In this document: positions 23,554 through 32,287 of the stretch, piece after piece | Layout: every line of letters starts with the position of its first letter | How positions within the stretch are numbered: position 1 is the first letter of the stretch | DNA from: Steroidobacteraceae bacterium | Lineage (GTDB): Bacteria > Pseudomonadota > Gammaproteobacteria > Steroidobacterales > Steroidobacteraceae | NCBI GenBank assembly: GCA_025451845.1 | Contig: JANWJS010000004.1 | Location: 1-64,000, forward strand | DNA length: 64,000 nt | Direction of reading: 5' to 3' | Notes under the pieces: generated by a model | The model's database searches: none | What the model was told of the DNA's origin: nothing | Seen by the model: only the letters and a program-made list of their open reading frames with translations | Translations under genes and position numbers: made by a program

Positions 23554-23722
23554 CCCGTGACGCGTACCAACATCGCGGGTGGCTCGAGCGGATCAGCACC
23601 GTCCGGGCATCGTGTGGCGGAGCTGGGCGCGGTCGCATCGCCCCTGGGAATCGCGCTCGAGCGCCCCGGTCGCATGCAGTGGGGTTGTTGGCAATTTTGG
23701 CGCCAAAGCCGCGGGAACGGGG

Positions 23723-24055
23723 TCACACCCGGTCTGCAATCCAGTTTCCGTGGAAGGTGAGGGGTACACGCAGCGGCAACTCGATGACGGCCTGCGGCTC
23801 GCCGGCGAAATCGTGCGCATTGAGAATGACCACCGAGCTCCGGTCCGCGTCCGTGTCATAGACGTAAGACAGCAGACAGCCATCGTCCTCCGGGCCATCG
23901 GCCGCGCGCGGCACGAAGACGGCTTCGGACGGTACGAGATGAGGTCCGAAATCGTGTCGTAAGACATTTCCCGTCTCGAGGTCGTGTCGATAAAGAGGCT
24001 GAGGGCGGATGTGCTCGACATCGATGCCGGTAGTGTAAGCGTAGCGGCAGTGTCT
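23723..24055 (-). pseudogene. Carotenoid oxygenase, C-terminal fragment
   Basis: Reads RYAYTTGIDVE, PQPLYRHDLETGNVLRHDFG, SEAVFVPRAADGPEDDGCLL, SYVYDTDADRSSVVILNAHD and LPLRVPLTFHGNWI, the C-terminal part of RPE65-type carotenoid cleavage dioxygenases including the last iron-ligand histidine (FHGNW). About three quarters of the enzyme is missing; upstream sequence switches to a sigma factor. Confidence 0.82.
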
Positions 24056-24061
24056 CACGCC

Positions 24062-24341
24062 GCTGACGCAGCAGATCGATCGCCCTGCGCGTCAAGGCAA
24101 TGAGCCACGTCATGGCACTGGCGCGAGCCGGATCGAAGCTATCGGCGCGGCGCCACACAGTCGTGAAGACCTCCTATAGGACTTCTTCGGCCTCGCTGCG
24201 ATTCTGCAGCATGCGAAGACATACGCCGTAGAGGCGGTCGGCGGATCGCTGGTAGAGGTCCGAGAAGGCCCGCTGATCCCCGCCGGCCGTACGAGTCAGA
24301 AGGCTTGCCAGGGCATCGCGGTCATCTGCGGGCGGGCTCAT
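24062..24341 (-). pseudogene. ECF sigma factor, in-frame stop and truncation
   Basis: From ATG at 24341: SPPADDRDALASLL, FSDLYQRSADRLYGVCLRML, SEAEEVL then TAG, then EVFTTVWRRADSFDPARASA, MTWLIALTRRAIDLLRQRRE. This is sigma-70 region 2 with the core-binding and -10 recognition segments; the TAG probably replaced a CAG. Region 4 is missing because the sequence passes into a carotenoid oxygenase tail near 24,060. Confidence 0.82.
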
Positions 24342-24517
24342 TGGCTAAGCGTGTTTCAGGGCGAGAACACTGACATCATGTTTCGCGGCTATCATATCCT
24401 GCCGCTGCTGGGAGTCCAGTTTTCCACGCCAACGGACATCGTGTCCGCTTGATAAAGCTCGGCTCAGCGCGCCCCGAGAGGTCTGGCAAGAGAATTCCTG
24501 TCTAAAGACTCCCCGGC

Positions 24518-24724
24518 TCATCTGCAGGAAAGCATCCATTTGGGCGCGATCTTGTCCAGCTGGAACAGTGGGATGTGCGGCGCCGGAGGGATCATCTTCT
24601 TCCAATCGTCGCTCGCGCAGCGGTTGAGAACGGCGCCCGCGACCGTGGGGACGCGATTGCAGGTCGAGTTCTTCCGGGACCGCTTCGCCTTCTTCGCTGC
24701 CGGGATCTTGCCACGAGCGGCCAT
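24518..24724 (-). CDS. Hypothetical small basic protein
   Basis: A 68-residue frame starting MAARGKIPAAKKAKRSRKNS, then NRVPTVAGAVLNRCASDDWK and PPAPHIPLFQLDKIAPKWM. It is Lys/Arg-rich at the N-terminus and lies upstream of and divergent from the YgiD gene. I do not recognise it. The rest of the 24342-24776 stretch shows nothing else. Confidence 0.35.
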   Translation of the reverse strand: MAARGKIPAAKKAKRSRKNSTCNRVPTVAGAVLNRCASDDWKKMIPPAPHIPLFQLDKIAPKWMLSCR

Positions 24725-24776
24725 GGCGCGCGCCGTGGCGTGGCGTAGAATTGCGCTCAAAGCGGAGAGGCGGCCG

Positions 24777-25556
24777 ATGGTCAAACCACTGCCTGCGATT
24801 TTCTTCGGACACGGCAACCCCATGAACGCCGTTTCGGTCAACGCCTACACCGAGGCTTGGCGGCGGATCGGTGAAGAGCTGCCGAGACCCAAAGCGATCC
24901 TGTCGATCTCGGCACACTGGTTCGTGTCGGGAACAAGTGTAACGGCCGTGGATGCCCCACGAACGATCCACGACTTCGGCGGCTTCCCGCGGGAACTCTA
25001 TGATGTGCAGTATCCCGCCCGCGGAGCTCCGGGGGTGGCGCGGCGCGTACGGGAAGTCCTGGCGCCGCTTCCGGTGAAGCTCGATACATCATGGGGTCTC
25101 GATCACGGCACATGGTCCGTGCTTCGTCATGTATATCCCGACGCGGATGTCCCGGTGATTCAGCTGAGCATCGATGAGACACAACCCCCCGCGTACCATT
25201 TCGAGATCGGCCGGCGGCTTGCACCGTTGCGCGACGAGGGAATTTTTGTCCTGGGCAGCGGCAATCTGGTCCACAACCTGCACACCTACGCGTGGGGTCG
25301 ACATACGCAGGAGCCATACGATTGGGCCGTCACGTTCGAGACGCGCGTAAGAGAGCTGATGCAGAGTTGCGAGTTTCAGCCGCTTGTCGAGTACGAGAGC
25401 TTGGGCCGGGACGCGGTCTTATCAGTCCCGACCCCGGATCATTACCTGCCGCTGCTCTATATCCTGGGCGCCTGGCGCGAGGGCGACGCCATCGCCTTCC
25501 CGGTCGAGGGCATAGATGGCGGCTCGATTTCCATGCTGGCCGTGAGCATCGGCTAG
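24777..25556 (+). CDS. ygiD: 4,5-DOPA dioxygenase extradiol-like protein (LigB family)
   Basis: A 259-residue protein of the class III extradiol dioxygenase LigB fold, near the usual length for YgiD. Metal ligands and catalytic residues are visible: FFGHGNPMNA (H12), SISAHWF (H47), LDHGTW (H110) and GSGNLVHNL. YgiD-type enzymes bind Zn or Fe and open catechol rings such as DOPA. GGAGAGG precedes the ATG at 24777. Monocistronic. Confidence 0.88.
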   Translation: MVKPLPAIFFGHGNPMNAVSVNAYTEAWRRIGEELPRPKAILSISAHWFVSGTSVTAVDAPRTIHDFGGFPRELYDVQYPARGAPGVARRVREVLAPLPVKLDTSWGLDHGTWSVLRHVYPDADVPVIQLSIDETQPPAYHFEIGRRLAPLRDEGIFVLGSGNLVHNLHTYAWGRHTQEPYDWAVTFETRVRELMQSCEFQPLVEYESLGRDAVLSVPTPDHYLPLLYILGAWREGDAIAFPVEGIDGGSISMLAVSIG

Positions 25557-25625
25557 CTCGAGCAGAGCGTGCTGGAGATCAGCAGCTGCACCCTGGGGCA
25601 ACCTGACCACCATGACAGAAGTTCA

Positions 25626-25784
25626 ATGGCACACGAGCAGCGAAACCTCGAATTGATGCCAACTCTGGATGACTTGTGGAACGCCCAGGATCGGGACACT
25701 TTTGACAGGCGGTACCCGCACGATGTGGTGCGGTTGACCATTGGAGCAATGAGGCGAAATCATCGAGGAGAGCTTTTTGTATGA
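25626..25784 (+). pseudogene. SnoaL/NTF2-like fragment
   Basis: Reads MAHEQRNLELMPTLDDLWNA QDRDTFDRRYPHDVV, the N-terminal helix region of SnoaL-like ester cyclase/isomerase proteins, and then loses similarity and stops. About 50 codons of a family of about 130. The rest of 25557-25901 shows nothing else. Confidence 0.5.
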
Positions 25785-25901
25785 CGTCGTCGGCCTCATG
25801 CGGTAAGAAGCATAGGTTGACGCCGGTGCGCGTCCAGAAGGTGCATTCTGAGGGCTCCGAGTCCTATCGTCTCGCCTGAGCGCAGCTGCAGGAGAACGCC
25901 G

Positions 25902-27161
25902 ATGACTCCGAATCAAGCCAATCCCATGCTGGCGAAAATCCCTGGTCTGGTGCCCGAGCTTGAGACGCTCTACGCGGATTTGCACGCTCATCCGGAGCTC
26001 TCGATGCAGGAAACCCGAACCGCTGGTCTCGCGGCCGATCGGCTGCGCGCGGCTGGCTATGAGGTTGCGACAGGAGTCGGGCATACCGGGGTGGTCGGGC
26101 TGCTGCGCAACGGCACCGGGCCGACCGTGATGCTGCGTGCCGACATGGACGCCTTGCCGGTCGAGGAGGCGACCGGTGTGTCCTACGCCAGCAAGGTCAA
26201 GGCGACCGATCGGGAAGGAAAGACCGTACCGGTCATGCACGCCTGCGGCCACGACATGCACGTGACTTGGCTGGTTGGGGCCGCCACATTGCTCGCGCGC
26301 GCCCGCGAGGGGTGGCATGGCACGATTATGACGGTGTTCCAGCCGGCGGAGGAAACGGCGAGTGGCGCGCAGGCGATGATCGATGACGGGCTGTTCAAAC
26401 GCTTTCCGAAGCCCGAAGTCGTACTGGGTCAGCACGTCATGGTGGGGCCAGCCGGCAATATCGGCGGGCGCACGGGGGCCATCACCTCGGCCGCCGACAG
26501 TCTGCAGATTCGCCTCTTCGGACGAGGTGCGCACGGCTCCATGCCCCAGGCCAGCATCGATCCGGTGGTCATGGCTGCAGCAACGGTGCTTCGGCTGCAG
26601 ACGATTGTTTCGCGCGAGGTCGCGGCCGCCGAGTCCGCCGTGGTCACTGTGGGCTCGTTGCAAGCCGGCACCAAGGAGAACGTCATTCCAGATGAGGCCA
26701 TCATCAAGCTCAATGTGCGCACCTTCGACGAGAATGTCCGCAAGCGCGTACTCGCTGCGATCGAGCGCATCGTCAATGCCGAGGCAGCGGCTTCGGGTGC
26801 TCCCAGACCGCCAGAGATCACGCCCCTGGACCGCTATGCCCTGGTGATGAATGATCCGGAGGCGACCCGGCGCGTCGTGGATGCATTTCGGCAGCACTTT
26901 CCGGCTGACCGGATCCGCGAGACCGGGCCGGCATCGGCGAGCGAGGATTTCGGATCGTTCGGCGCCGAGTGGGGCGTGCCATCGGTGTTCTGGTTCGTCG
27001 GTGGAACCGATCCCGAGACGTATGCGAAGGCCAAAGCCGCAGGCCGGCTCAACGAGATCCCGACCAATCACAACCCGCGCTTTCTGCCGGTCATCCATCC
27101 GACACTCGAAACAGGAGTTGAGACGCTGATTGTCGCGGCGCGCGCCTGGCTCTCGGCTTGA
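25902..27161 (+). CDS. M20-family amidohydrolase (hippurate hydrolase-like)
   Basis: A 419-residue peptidase M20D-type amidohydrolase. RADMDALPVEE at 79-89, metal-binding MHACGHDMH at 112-120, FQPAEE at 146-151, dimerisation-domain GRGAHGSMPQ and a late SEDFGSF region. Relatives cleave N-acyl amino acids or auxin conjugates. No signal peptide. GGAGA lies before the ATG. A TRIC-type channel gene follows after 61 bp and may be co-transcribed, though no functional link is obvious. Confidence 0.9.
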   Translation: MTPNQANPMLAKIPGLVPELETLYADLHAHPELSMQETRTAGLAADRLRAAGYEVATGVGHTGVVGLLRNGTGPTVMLRADMDALPVEEATGVSYASKVKATDREGKTVPVMHACGHDMHVTWLVGAATLLARAREGWHGTIMTVFQPAEETASGAQAMIDDGLFKRFPKPEVVLGQHVMVGPAGNIGGRTGAITSAADSLQIRLFGRGAHGSMPQASIDPVVMAAATVLRLQTIVSREVAAAESAVVTVGSLQAGTKENVIPDEAIIKLNVRTFDENVRKRVLAAIERIVNAEAAASGAPRPPEITPLDRYALVMNDPEATRRVVDAFRQHFPADRIRETGPASASEDFGSFGAEWGVPSVFWFVGGTDPETYAKAKAAGRLNEIPTNHNPRFLPVIHPTLETGVETLIVAARAWLSA

Positions 27162-27222
27162 TGCGCGTCCGGCTTCGATAATCCATACTTGGCGGCGTGG
27201 CCGGGTCGGCACGGGGGGGCAC

Positions 27223-27894
27223 ATGATCCACGTTCTGCTGATGGTGCTGGACCTCGGCGGTACCTTCGTGTTCGCCATCAGCGGCGCGGTAGCGGCGGCG
27301 CGGCACCGCCTGGATATCTTCGGCCTGATGGTGCTGGCGTTTGCCGCGGGCAACGCCGGTGGCATTACCCGCGACCTGCTGATCGGTGCGGTTCCGCCGG
27401 CCGCCGTCGGCAGTTGGAGCTATCTCGGTGTCTCCATTCTAGCGGGCCTGGTGGTGTTCTTCCGGCAACCGCTCGTTGCCCGCCTCAAGTATCCGGTACA
27501 GTGGTTCGATGCCATCGGACTCGCGTTCTTCGCGGTAGCGGGGGCGCAGAAGGCGCTGCTCCATGGGCTCGGCCCGGCGATGGCGGCGCTCCTCGGCATG
27601 TTGACCGGTATCGGCGGTGGCATGCTGCGTGACGTGTTGGTCAGGGAGATACCGGTCGTCCTGCGCGCGGATCTCTATGCGCTGGCGGCGCTTGCCGGTG
27701 CAATCGTCGTGGTGGCAGGGCACCTGGTCCACGTTTCGCCGATCGCCAGCGCGATCGTCGGTGGCGCCCTATGTTTCGTGTTGCGGTATATGGCCATCCG
27801 CCATGGCTGGCATCTGCCCAAGACCTCGCCCGCACAAGGGCATGCGAAGGAGGTGGACATGGCCGCCCGGAGACGAAAGGACAGGAAGTCTTGA
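27223..27894 (+). CDS. TRIC/UPF0126 family membrane protein (YadS-like)
   Basis: A 223-residue inner-membrane protein with about seven hydrophobic segments and the internal duplication typical of prokaryotic TRIC channels: AAGNAGGITRDLLIGAVPP in the first half and TGIGGGMLRDVLVREIP in the second (GGxxRD motifs). Likely a trimeric monovalent cation channel. The tail MAARRRKDRKS is basic. The ATG at 27223 has a G-rich ribosome site; an earlier in-frame start lies in the M20 gene and is rejected. Confidence 0.85.
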   Translation: MIHVLLMVLDLGGTFVFAISGAVAAARHRLDIFGLMVLAFAAGNAGGITRDLLIGAVPPAAVGSWSYLGVSILAGLVVFFRQPLVARLKYPVQWFDAIGLAFFAVAGAQKALLHGLGPAMAALLGMLTGIGGGMLRDVLVREIPVVLRADLYALAALAGAIVVVAGHLVHVSPIASAIVGGALCFVLRYMAIRHGWHLPKTSPAQGHAKEVDMAARRRKDRKS

Positions 27895-27999
27895 CATGAC
27901 AGCTCTGTATTGCGCTGCGGTAAGCTGTTCGATGGCTTGTCCGACTATGGTTGCTCAGTTTGTGTTGACGCTGGCTCGGCTTGGACACAGGGGTCGCTC

Positions 28000-28548
28000 T
28001 CAGTCATTCCAGGCGTGTGCCTGAAACGGCGCGTCGAGAGGCGGATTGGTGATGTTGCCGGTGTAGTTCGTGATCGTCGAGGCGGCGACCGCGGCGATGA
28101 CTTCGAGGAGGTGATCCTTGCCGAAGCCGGCCGCGAGGAAGCGACTGACGTCGTCGTCGCCGAGACGTCCGCGCTTTTCGATCATCGTCTTCGCCAGGCC
28201 CGATAGCGCGGCGAGCTTGCTGTCCTTCGGCAGGCGACCCTCGCGAATGGCCTGCACATCGGCTGGTGCGATTCCCTCCTTGAGTGCCAAAGCCGTATGG
28301 AACGCCACGGCCCATGTGCAGCCGTTGGTCACCGCGTCGGTGAGCAGCACGCTCTGGACCTGCGGTTCCGTGAAGCTGGCACCATGTACCTTCCCGAACA
28401 GACCGACGAGGCTGTTAATCAGAACCGGTGAGGTCGACATCGCACCGATGAGGTTAGGTATCATTCCGAATGCCGACTGCAATTGCCGCAGTGCCGGCCG
28501 CGAGCCTTCTGGGGCCGAATCGAGAGTATTCACGGGAAAGTCTGTCAT
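28000..28548 (-). CDS. Carboxymuconolactone decarboxylase/AhpD-family protein
   Basis: A 182-residue CMD-family protein (LNTLDSAPEG-like start, FGMIPNLIGAMS, VHGASFTEPQVQSVLLT). The AhpD active site normally reads CxxC followed by H; here it is NGCTWAVAFHTAL with C77 and H84 present but alanine at position 80 in place of the second cysteine, so disulfide-type peroxidase chemistry would be lost or changed. AGGAGA precedes the ATG. It lies upstream of, and in the same direction as, nothing obvious; the DJ-1 gene is upstream of it on the same strand (110-bp gap). Confidence 0.85.
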   Translation of the reverse strand: MTDFPVNTLDSAPEGSRPALRQLQSAFGMIPNLIGAMSTSPVLINSLVGLFGKVHGASFTEPQVQSVLLTDAVTNGCTWAVAFHTALALKEGIAPADVQAIREGRLPKDSKLAALSGLAKTMIEKRGRLGDDDVSRFLAAGFGKDHLLEVIAAVAASTITNYTGNITNPPLDAPFQAHAWND

Positions 28549-28658
28549 GTGAGCTTCTCCTGGTTGACTTTGATCGAGCAGTCAATCTAGTGATGAGGTC
28601 GTTGATGCGCGTGCCAATAGGCCCTCGATTCCCGCCAAGGCGAACTGCCGGCGCGAGA

Positions 28659-29381
28659 TCATCCCCTGCCAGCGGCTGCAACGCCGAGGCCGAGCTTGCC
28701 GGCGATGCGTCGCGCGGTTTGCTCGCGCCGCATCGTGAGGACCTGCACCGATCTTCGTGCCTCATTCAATATCGCCGCTGGCGCCGTCTCCGGCGTGCCG
28801 CTATCGAAAGGAGGTTGCGGCGTATAGGCCATATGAAGTTGGATAGCCTGTGCGGTTGCGTCGCCGCGCAACTCGGCGGCAAGGCGTAGGGCGCCATCGA
28901 TACCGGCCGTGCCACCGGCTGCAAAGATCCAAGCGCCGTCGATTACCACTCGTTGGTTGACGGGGGTGGCGCCGAAGAACGGCAACAGGTGAAACGCCGA
29001 CCAGTGGGTGGTCGCCCGGCGTCCCTTGAGCAGGCCCGCCGCGCCGCAGATCAAGGCGCCGGTGCACACAGAGAAGATGCTGCACGCGCCGGACGCCTGC
29101 TGCCGGATCCAGCCCAGCACTTCGGCGTCTTCCATCAACGCTTCCTGGCCAGCGCCGCCGGGCACATGAAGGACATCCAGCGGCGGCGCATCGGCGAGGG
29201 CCGCATCTGGTGTCAGGCGCAATCCTTTCAGGTCGCGGACCGGGGCTGTGCTCCCTCCATAGATGCGATAAGTCGCGTTCGGGATGCGCGACAGGACCTC
29301 GAACGGCCCCGTCAGGTCGATCTGATCGATGCCCTCGAACAGCAGGGAGCCGATTTGCAGGTGAGTGTCATGCGGTATCAT
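28659..29381 (-). CDS. DJ-1/PfpI-family protein (isonitrile hydratase-like)
   Basis: A 240-residue DJ-1/PfpI protein: IGSLLFEGIDQIDLTGPFEV, LDVLHVPGGAGQEAL and nucleophile elbow SVCTGALICGAAGLLKGRRA (C106), then THWSAFHLLPFFGA. This pattern matches InhA-type isonitrile hydratases, which convert isonitriles to N-substituted formamides. GGGAGA precedes the ATG at 29381. It is divergent from a GlxA regulator that carries the same domain. Confidence 0.85.
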   Translation of the reverse strand: MIPHDTHLQIGSLLFEGIDQIDLTGPFEVLSRIPNATYRIYGGSTAPVRDLKGLRLTPDAALADAPPLDVLHVPGGAGQEALMEDAEVLGWIRQQASGACSIFSVCTGALICGAAGLLKGRRATTHWSAFHLLPFFGATPVNQRVVIDGAWIFAAGGTAGIDGALRLAAELRGDATAQAIQLHMAYTPQPPFDSGTPETAPAAILNEARRSVQVLTMRREQTARRIAGKLGLGVAAAGRG

Positions 29382-29449
29382 GGTTGTCTCCCGGCGCAGG
29401 TTGATCGGCAGTCGACAAAGTGAGCGTAGCCGCGCATCGGTGGACAGAA

Positions 29450-30442
29450 ATGCCAGAACCCCCTCGATCCTCGCCAAACCCGGCCAGGGTCATCGACGTG
29501 CTCACCTATCCGGCGGTGCAGTTGCTCGATGTCACGGGGCCGGTCCAAGTGTTCGCCTCCGCGAACGATATCGTCGCTGACGCTGGAAGCGCGCCGCCTT
29601 ACCTGCTCAGAGTCGTGGCGCAAGGCGGTGAAGGCGCGACAGCTTCGGCCGGGGTGACGCTTGCGGCGGGCCCGCTCACCCAAGGCGGCGAGGCGCTCGA
29701 TACCTTGCTCGTCGCTGGCGGCGAGGGTGCGGAGGCGGCGGCCGAGAATCCGGTACTGGTTGACTGGGTGCGAGAGCGTGCGGCCCGGGCGCGTCGCATC
29801 GCATCTGTTTGTACCGGCGCGTTCCTTCTCGCGGCTGCTGGCTTATTGGACGGCCGCCGCGCCGCGACGCACTGGAAGTATTGCGCCAAGCTGGCCCAGC
29901 GCTTTCCTGCCGTACGAGTCGAGCCTGACCCGATTTTCGTGCGCGACGGTCCGGTCTGGACTTCGGCCGGCGTCACGGCCGGGATCGATCTGGCGTTGGC
30001 ACTCGTGGAAGAGGACCTCGGCCGTTCGGTGGCGCTCGCCGTGGCGCGATATCTGGTCGTCTTTCTCAAGCGGCCGGGCGGACAGGCACAGTTCAGCGCC
30101 GCTTTGGCTCTACAGGCTGCAGAGGATACCTTCGGCGCGCTCCACGCCTGGATCAATGAGCACCTGGCCGACGATCTGTCGCTCTCGGTCCTTGCCGATC
30201 GAGCGGGCATGAGCGAGCGCAGCTTCAGCCGGCATTATGCGCAGGCAACAGGACAGACACCGGCCCGCGCCATAGAGCGGCTGAGGATGGAGGCGGCGCG
30301 ACGCCTGCTGTCGGAGACACGCACACCGGTCAAGCGTATCGCGCAGCGTTGCGGCTTCGGGTCGGAGGAAACGATGCGCCGCAGCTTTCTGCGCCTGCTC
30401 ACCGTCACGCCGCAGGATTACCGCTCTCGCTTCACGTTTTGA
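29450..30442 (+). CDS. GlxA-family AraC regulator with DJ-1/PfpI domain
   Basis: From the ATG at 29450 a 330-residue protein: DJ-1/PfpI domain at about 12-175 (VIDVLTYPAVQLLDVTGPVQ, SVCTGAFLLAAAGLLDGRRA) and an AraC DNA-binding domain at about 225-330 (LSLSVLADRAGMSERSFSRH, VKRIAQRCGFGSEETMRRSF). The glutamine amidotransferase-like part probably senses a ligand. A GTG at 29420 would add ten residues. Divergent by about 70 bp from the DJ-1 enzyme, which is the probable target. Confidence 0.88.
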   Translation: MPEPPRSSPNPARVIDVLTYPAVQLLDVTGPVQVFASANDIVADAGSAPPYLLRVVAQGGEGATASAGVTLAAGPLTQGGEALDTLLVAGGEGAEAAAENPVLVDWVRERAARARRIASVCTGAFLLAAAGLLDGRRAATHWKYCAKLAQRFPAVRVEPDPIFVRDGPVWTSAGVTAGIDLALALVEEDLGRSVALAVARYLVVFLKRPGGQAQFSAALALQAAEDTFGALHAWINEHLADDLSLSVLADRAGMSERSFSRHYAQATGQTPARAIERLRMEAARRLLSETRTPVKRIAQRCGFGSEETMRRSFLRLLTVTPQDYRSRFTF

Positions 30443-30737
30443 AGTTCGCCTCTGTCCGGATGGAGATAATCATGCCGAGCCCTCTCGCAATCGGCGCGAG
30501 TGCTACGCTAGGGACACATGCCATTTGCCGGGACTTGTCCAGATGGCCTGTCGGCAGCTTGACGGAAACTTGCACCGTTATCACCCGGCGCATCCCTCAG
30601 CTTGAGCGACATAAGCCGGCAGCGCCCGGCCGACAAGGCATCTCTCTTGATAGTTCGCAGTGCTGCCGATCATGGCCGACACCTCGATTTCCAGCTATCG
30701 CGCGTGTACCAAGACAGCCCCGCTCCGTGTAGTCGAA
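30443..30737. other. Non-coding stretch
   Basis: Between the GlxA regulator and the convergent monooxygenase gene. No gene, repeat or structured terminator is supported. Confidence 0.5.
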
Positions 30738-31073
30738 TTATTGGCGCGAGAGGTTCGCCTGAGCAAGCGCCCGAAGATCCAAGAATCCGCCACTGACTTC
30801 GAATACCTCCAACGAGGGGTCCCCGACTAGCATTCCCGATTTTGCGTAAAATGCACACGCCTCGAGATAGGGTGTGGACGTTTTGAGTCGCTCGACAGAT
30901 TCGGGGTCTTTCCAGAAACTGAGAGCAAAGAAATTCTCGCCGGAACGCAAAAACATTACTCCCAGGCAACCCGGCTGCTTCCGAAACATTGGAGCTGAAC
31001 GGCCGTGTTCGTTCTCTTCGTACTCGGCGATCCGGTCTTTCTCCACTCGGGTTGTCCACAGCCGCACGATCAT
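30738..31073 (-). CDS. Antibiotic biosynthesis monooxygenase (ABM) domain protein
   Basis: A 111-residue ferredoxin-like ABM protein: MIVRLWTTRVEKDRIAEYEE, GCLGVMFLRSGENFFALSFW and SVERLKTSTPYLEA. Members act on quinones, heme or small reactive molecules; the specific role is open. AGGAG precedes the ATG. Monocistronic, with an AraC gene 158 bp upstream on the same strand. Confidence 0.82.
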   Translation of the reverse strand: MIVRLWTTRVEKDRIAEYEENEHGRSAPMFRKQPGCLGVMFLRSGENFFALSFWKDPESVERLKTSTPYLEACAFYAKSGMLVGDPSLEVFEVSGGFLDLRALAQANLSRQ

Positions 31074-31231
31074 TCTGCAACTCCTCTGTTACCTAATGGG
31101 CGCAGGAAACTGCGAACCCGGTGTCTTTCGGAGTTCTGTTGTCCTGAGGGGGTGTAACGCACGCTACAGATACCACCGCGAACAGTCTTGCGGAATCTTG
31201 CGCAGCCTGGCAGTAGCCGACCTGCGGACAC

Positions 31232-32056
31232 TCAGCGCGCTGCATCTCGATACCGGCCCGGAGTGATACCCGTATGCCGACGAAATCTATGAGTGAAATG
31301 ACTCTGGTCTGGGTAGCCGACGGCCAGCGCCGTATCCGCCACACTTGCACCAGACGCAAGCAGTTCTCGTGCACGCTGTATCCGAATGCTTTCGAGATAG
31401 GCGTGAGGTGGTAGACCGCAGACCTTTGAGAAAACCCGCGCAGCGTGGTAGGTGCTCCTCGACACAAGTGCGCCGAGTTGGGTGAGGGACACGTCCTCGA
31501 AGTAGTGTGCTTCCAGATAGTCGCGAAGCTGCCGGACGACAAACTCATCCCGTCCGACCGTCGCACTCTGTCGCCGCCGCTCGACGTGTGTCCGCAGCAA
31601 ATGCGCGACGACGTCGAGCAAAAGTGCCTCACGATGCATTGTTGACGCGCCACTCCCGACCGCGCGGTGCAACCCGAGAAGCTTTGCAAACAGCCTGCGA
31701 TCTGCAATGACTGCGTTGCAAAAGTGCGGCAGCTCTTCGCGATCCGTCACTTCCCGGGCAACGCCCACGAGTACTCGAGGATCGAGACACAGCGTTCGGT
31801 AAACATATCCAAACTCGGTGGCCGCCTCTCCGGTGTGTGGCTCGCCGGCATCGACGAAAAAGATTTGGCCAGCATATGTTCTGTATAGGGAGCCCTGGTA
31901 TGTATATTGCTGGACGCCTTTTTCCACCAGGCCGATAACCAGATGATCGTGGGCGTGACGCGCGAACCGATGTTGCACGTAATGTGCGTGCACAGTCTCG
32001 CCCGGGTAAGGACCGCTGAAACGATTGACCCGGACCCATTGTTCAGAGTGCGTCAT
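31232..32056 (-). CDS. AraC-family regulator with N-terminal cupin
   Basis: A 274-residue regulator from the ATG at 32056 (MTHSEQWVRVNRFSG). The sensor domain has HYVQHRFARHAHDHLVIGLV, YAGQIFFVDAGEPHTGE; the DNA-binding domain has VSLTQLGALVSRSTYHAARV and VADTALAVGYPDQSHFTHRF with GITPGRYR. The upstream extension of the open frame to 32206 is not needed. The adjacent ABM gene downstream could be a target. Confidence 0.85.
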   Translation of the reverse strand: MTHSEQWVRVNRFSGPYPGETVHAHYVQHRFARHAHDHLVIGLVEKGVQQYTYQGSLYRTYAGQIFFVDAGEPHTGEAATEFGYVYRTLCLDPRVLVGVAREVTDREELPHFCNAVIADRRLFAKLLGLHRAVGSGASTMHREALLLDVVAHLLRTHVERRRQSATVGRDEFVVRQLRDYLEAHYFEDVSLTQLGALVSRSTYHAARVFSKVCGLPPHAYLESIRIQRARELLASGASVADTALAVGYPDQSHFTHRFRRHTGITPGRYRDAAR

Positions 32057-32287
32057 GTAGCAATAATACCGGATAGTGCTTCCAGGTTCGCGGTTTCCCC
32101 ACCAGCCGAACTCGGCTGCGTGTATTCGGGGGCACGAGCAAGATTGCGCAAGACGGCGACTCGCTCTCCTCTGCAGTATATCCGGCGGGACATCGGTTCC
32201 GGTCAACTTACGCCCAAGCGTCTGGCTTGCGGCTAATGCTCGCGCAGACTATCGCGCCGAGGGGCGGGGGATACTGGAGGAACAATC

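Noticed and set aside
25623-27365. 580-codon minus-strand open frame
   Set aside because: Shadow of the M20 amidohydrolase gene; composition rich in Arg/His/Pro as expected for an antisense frame.
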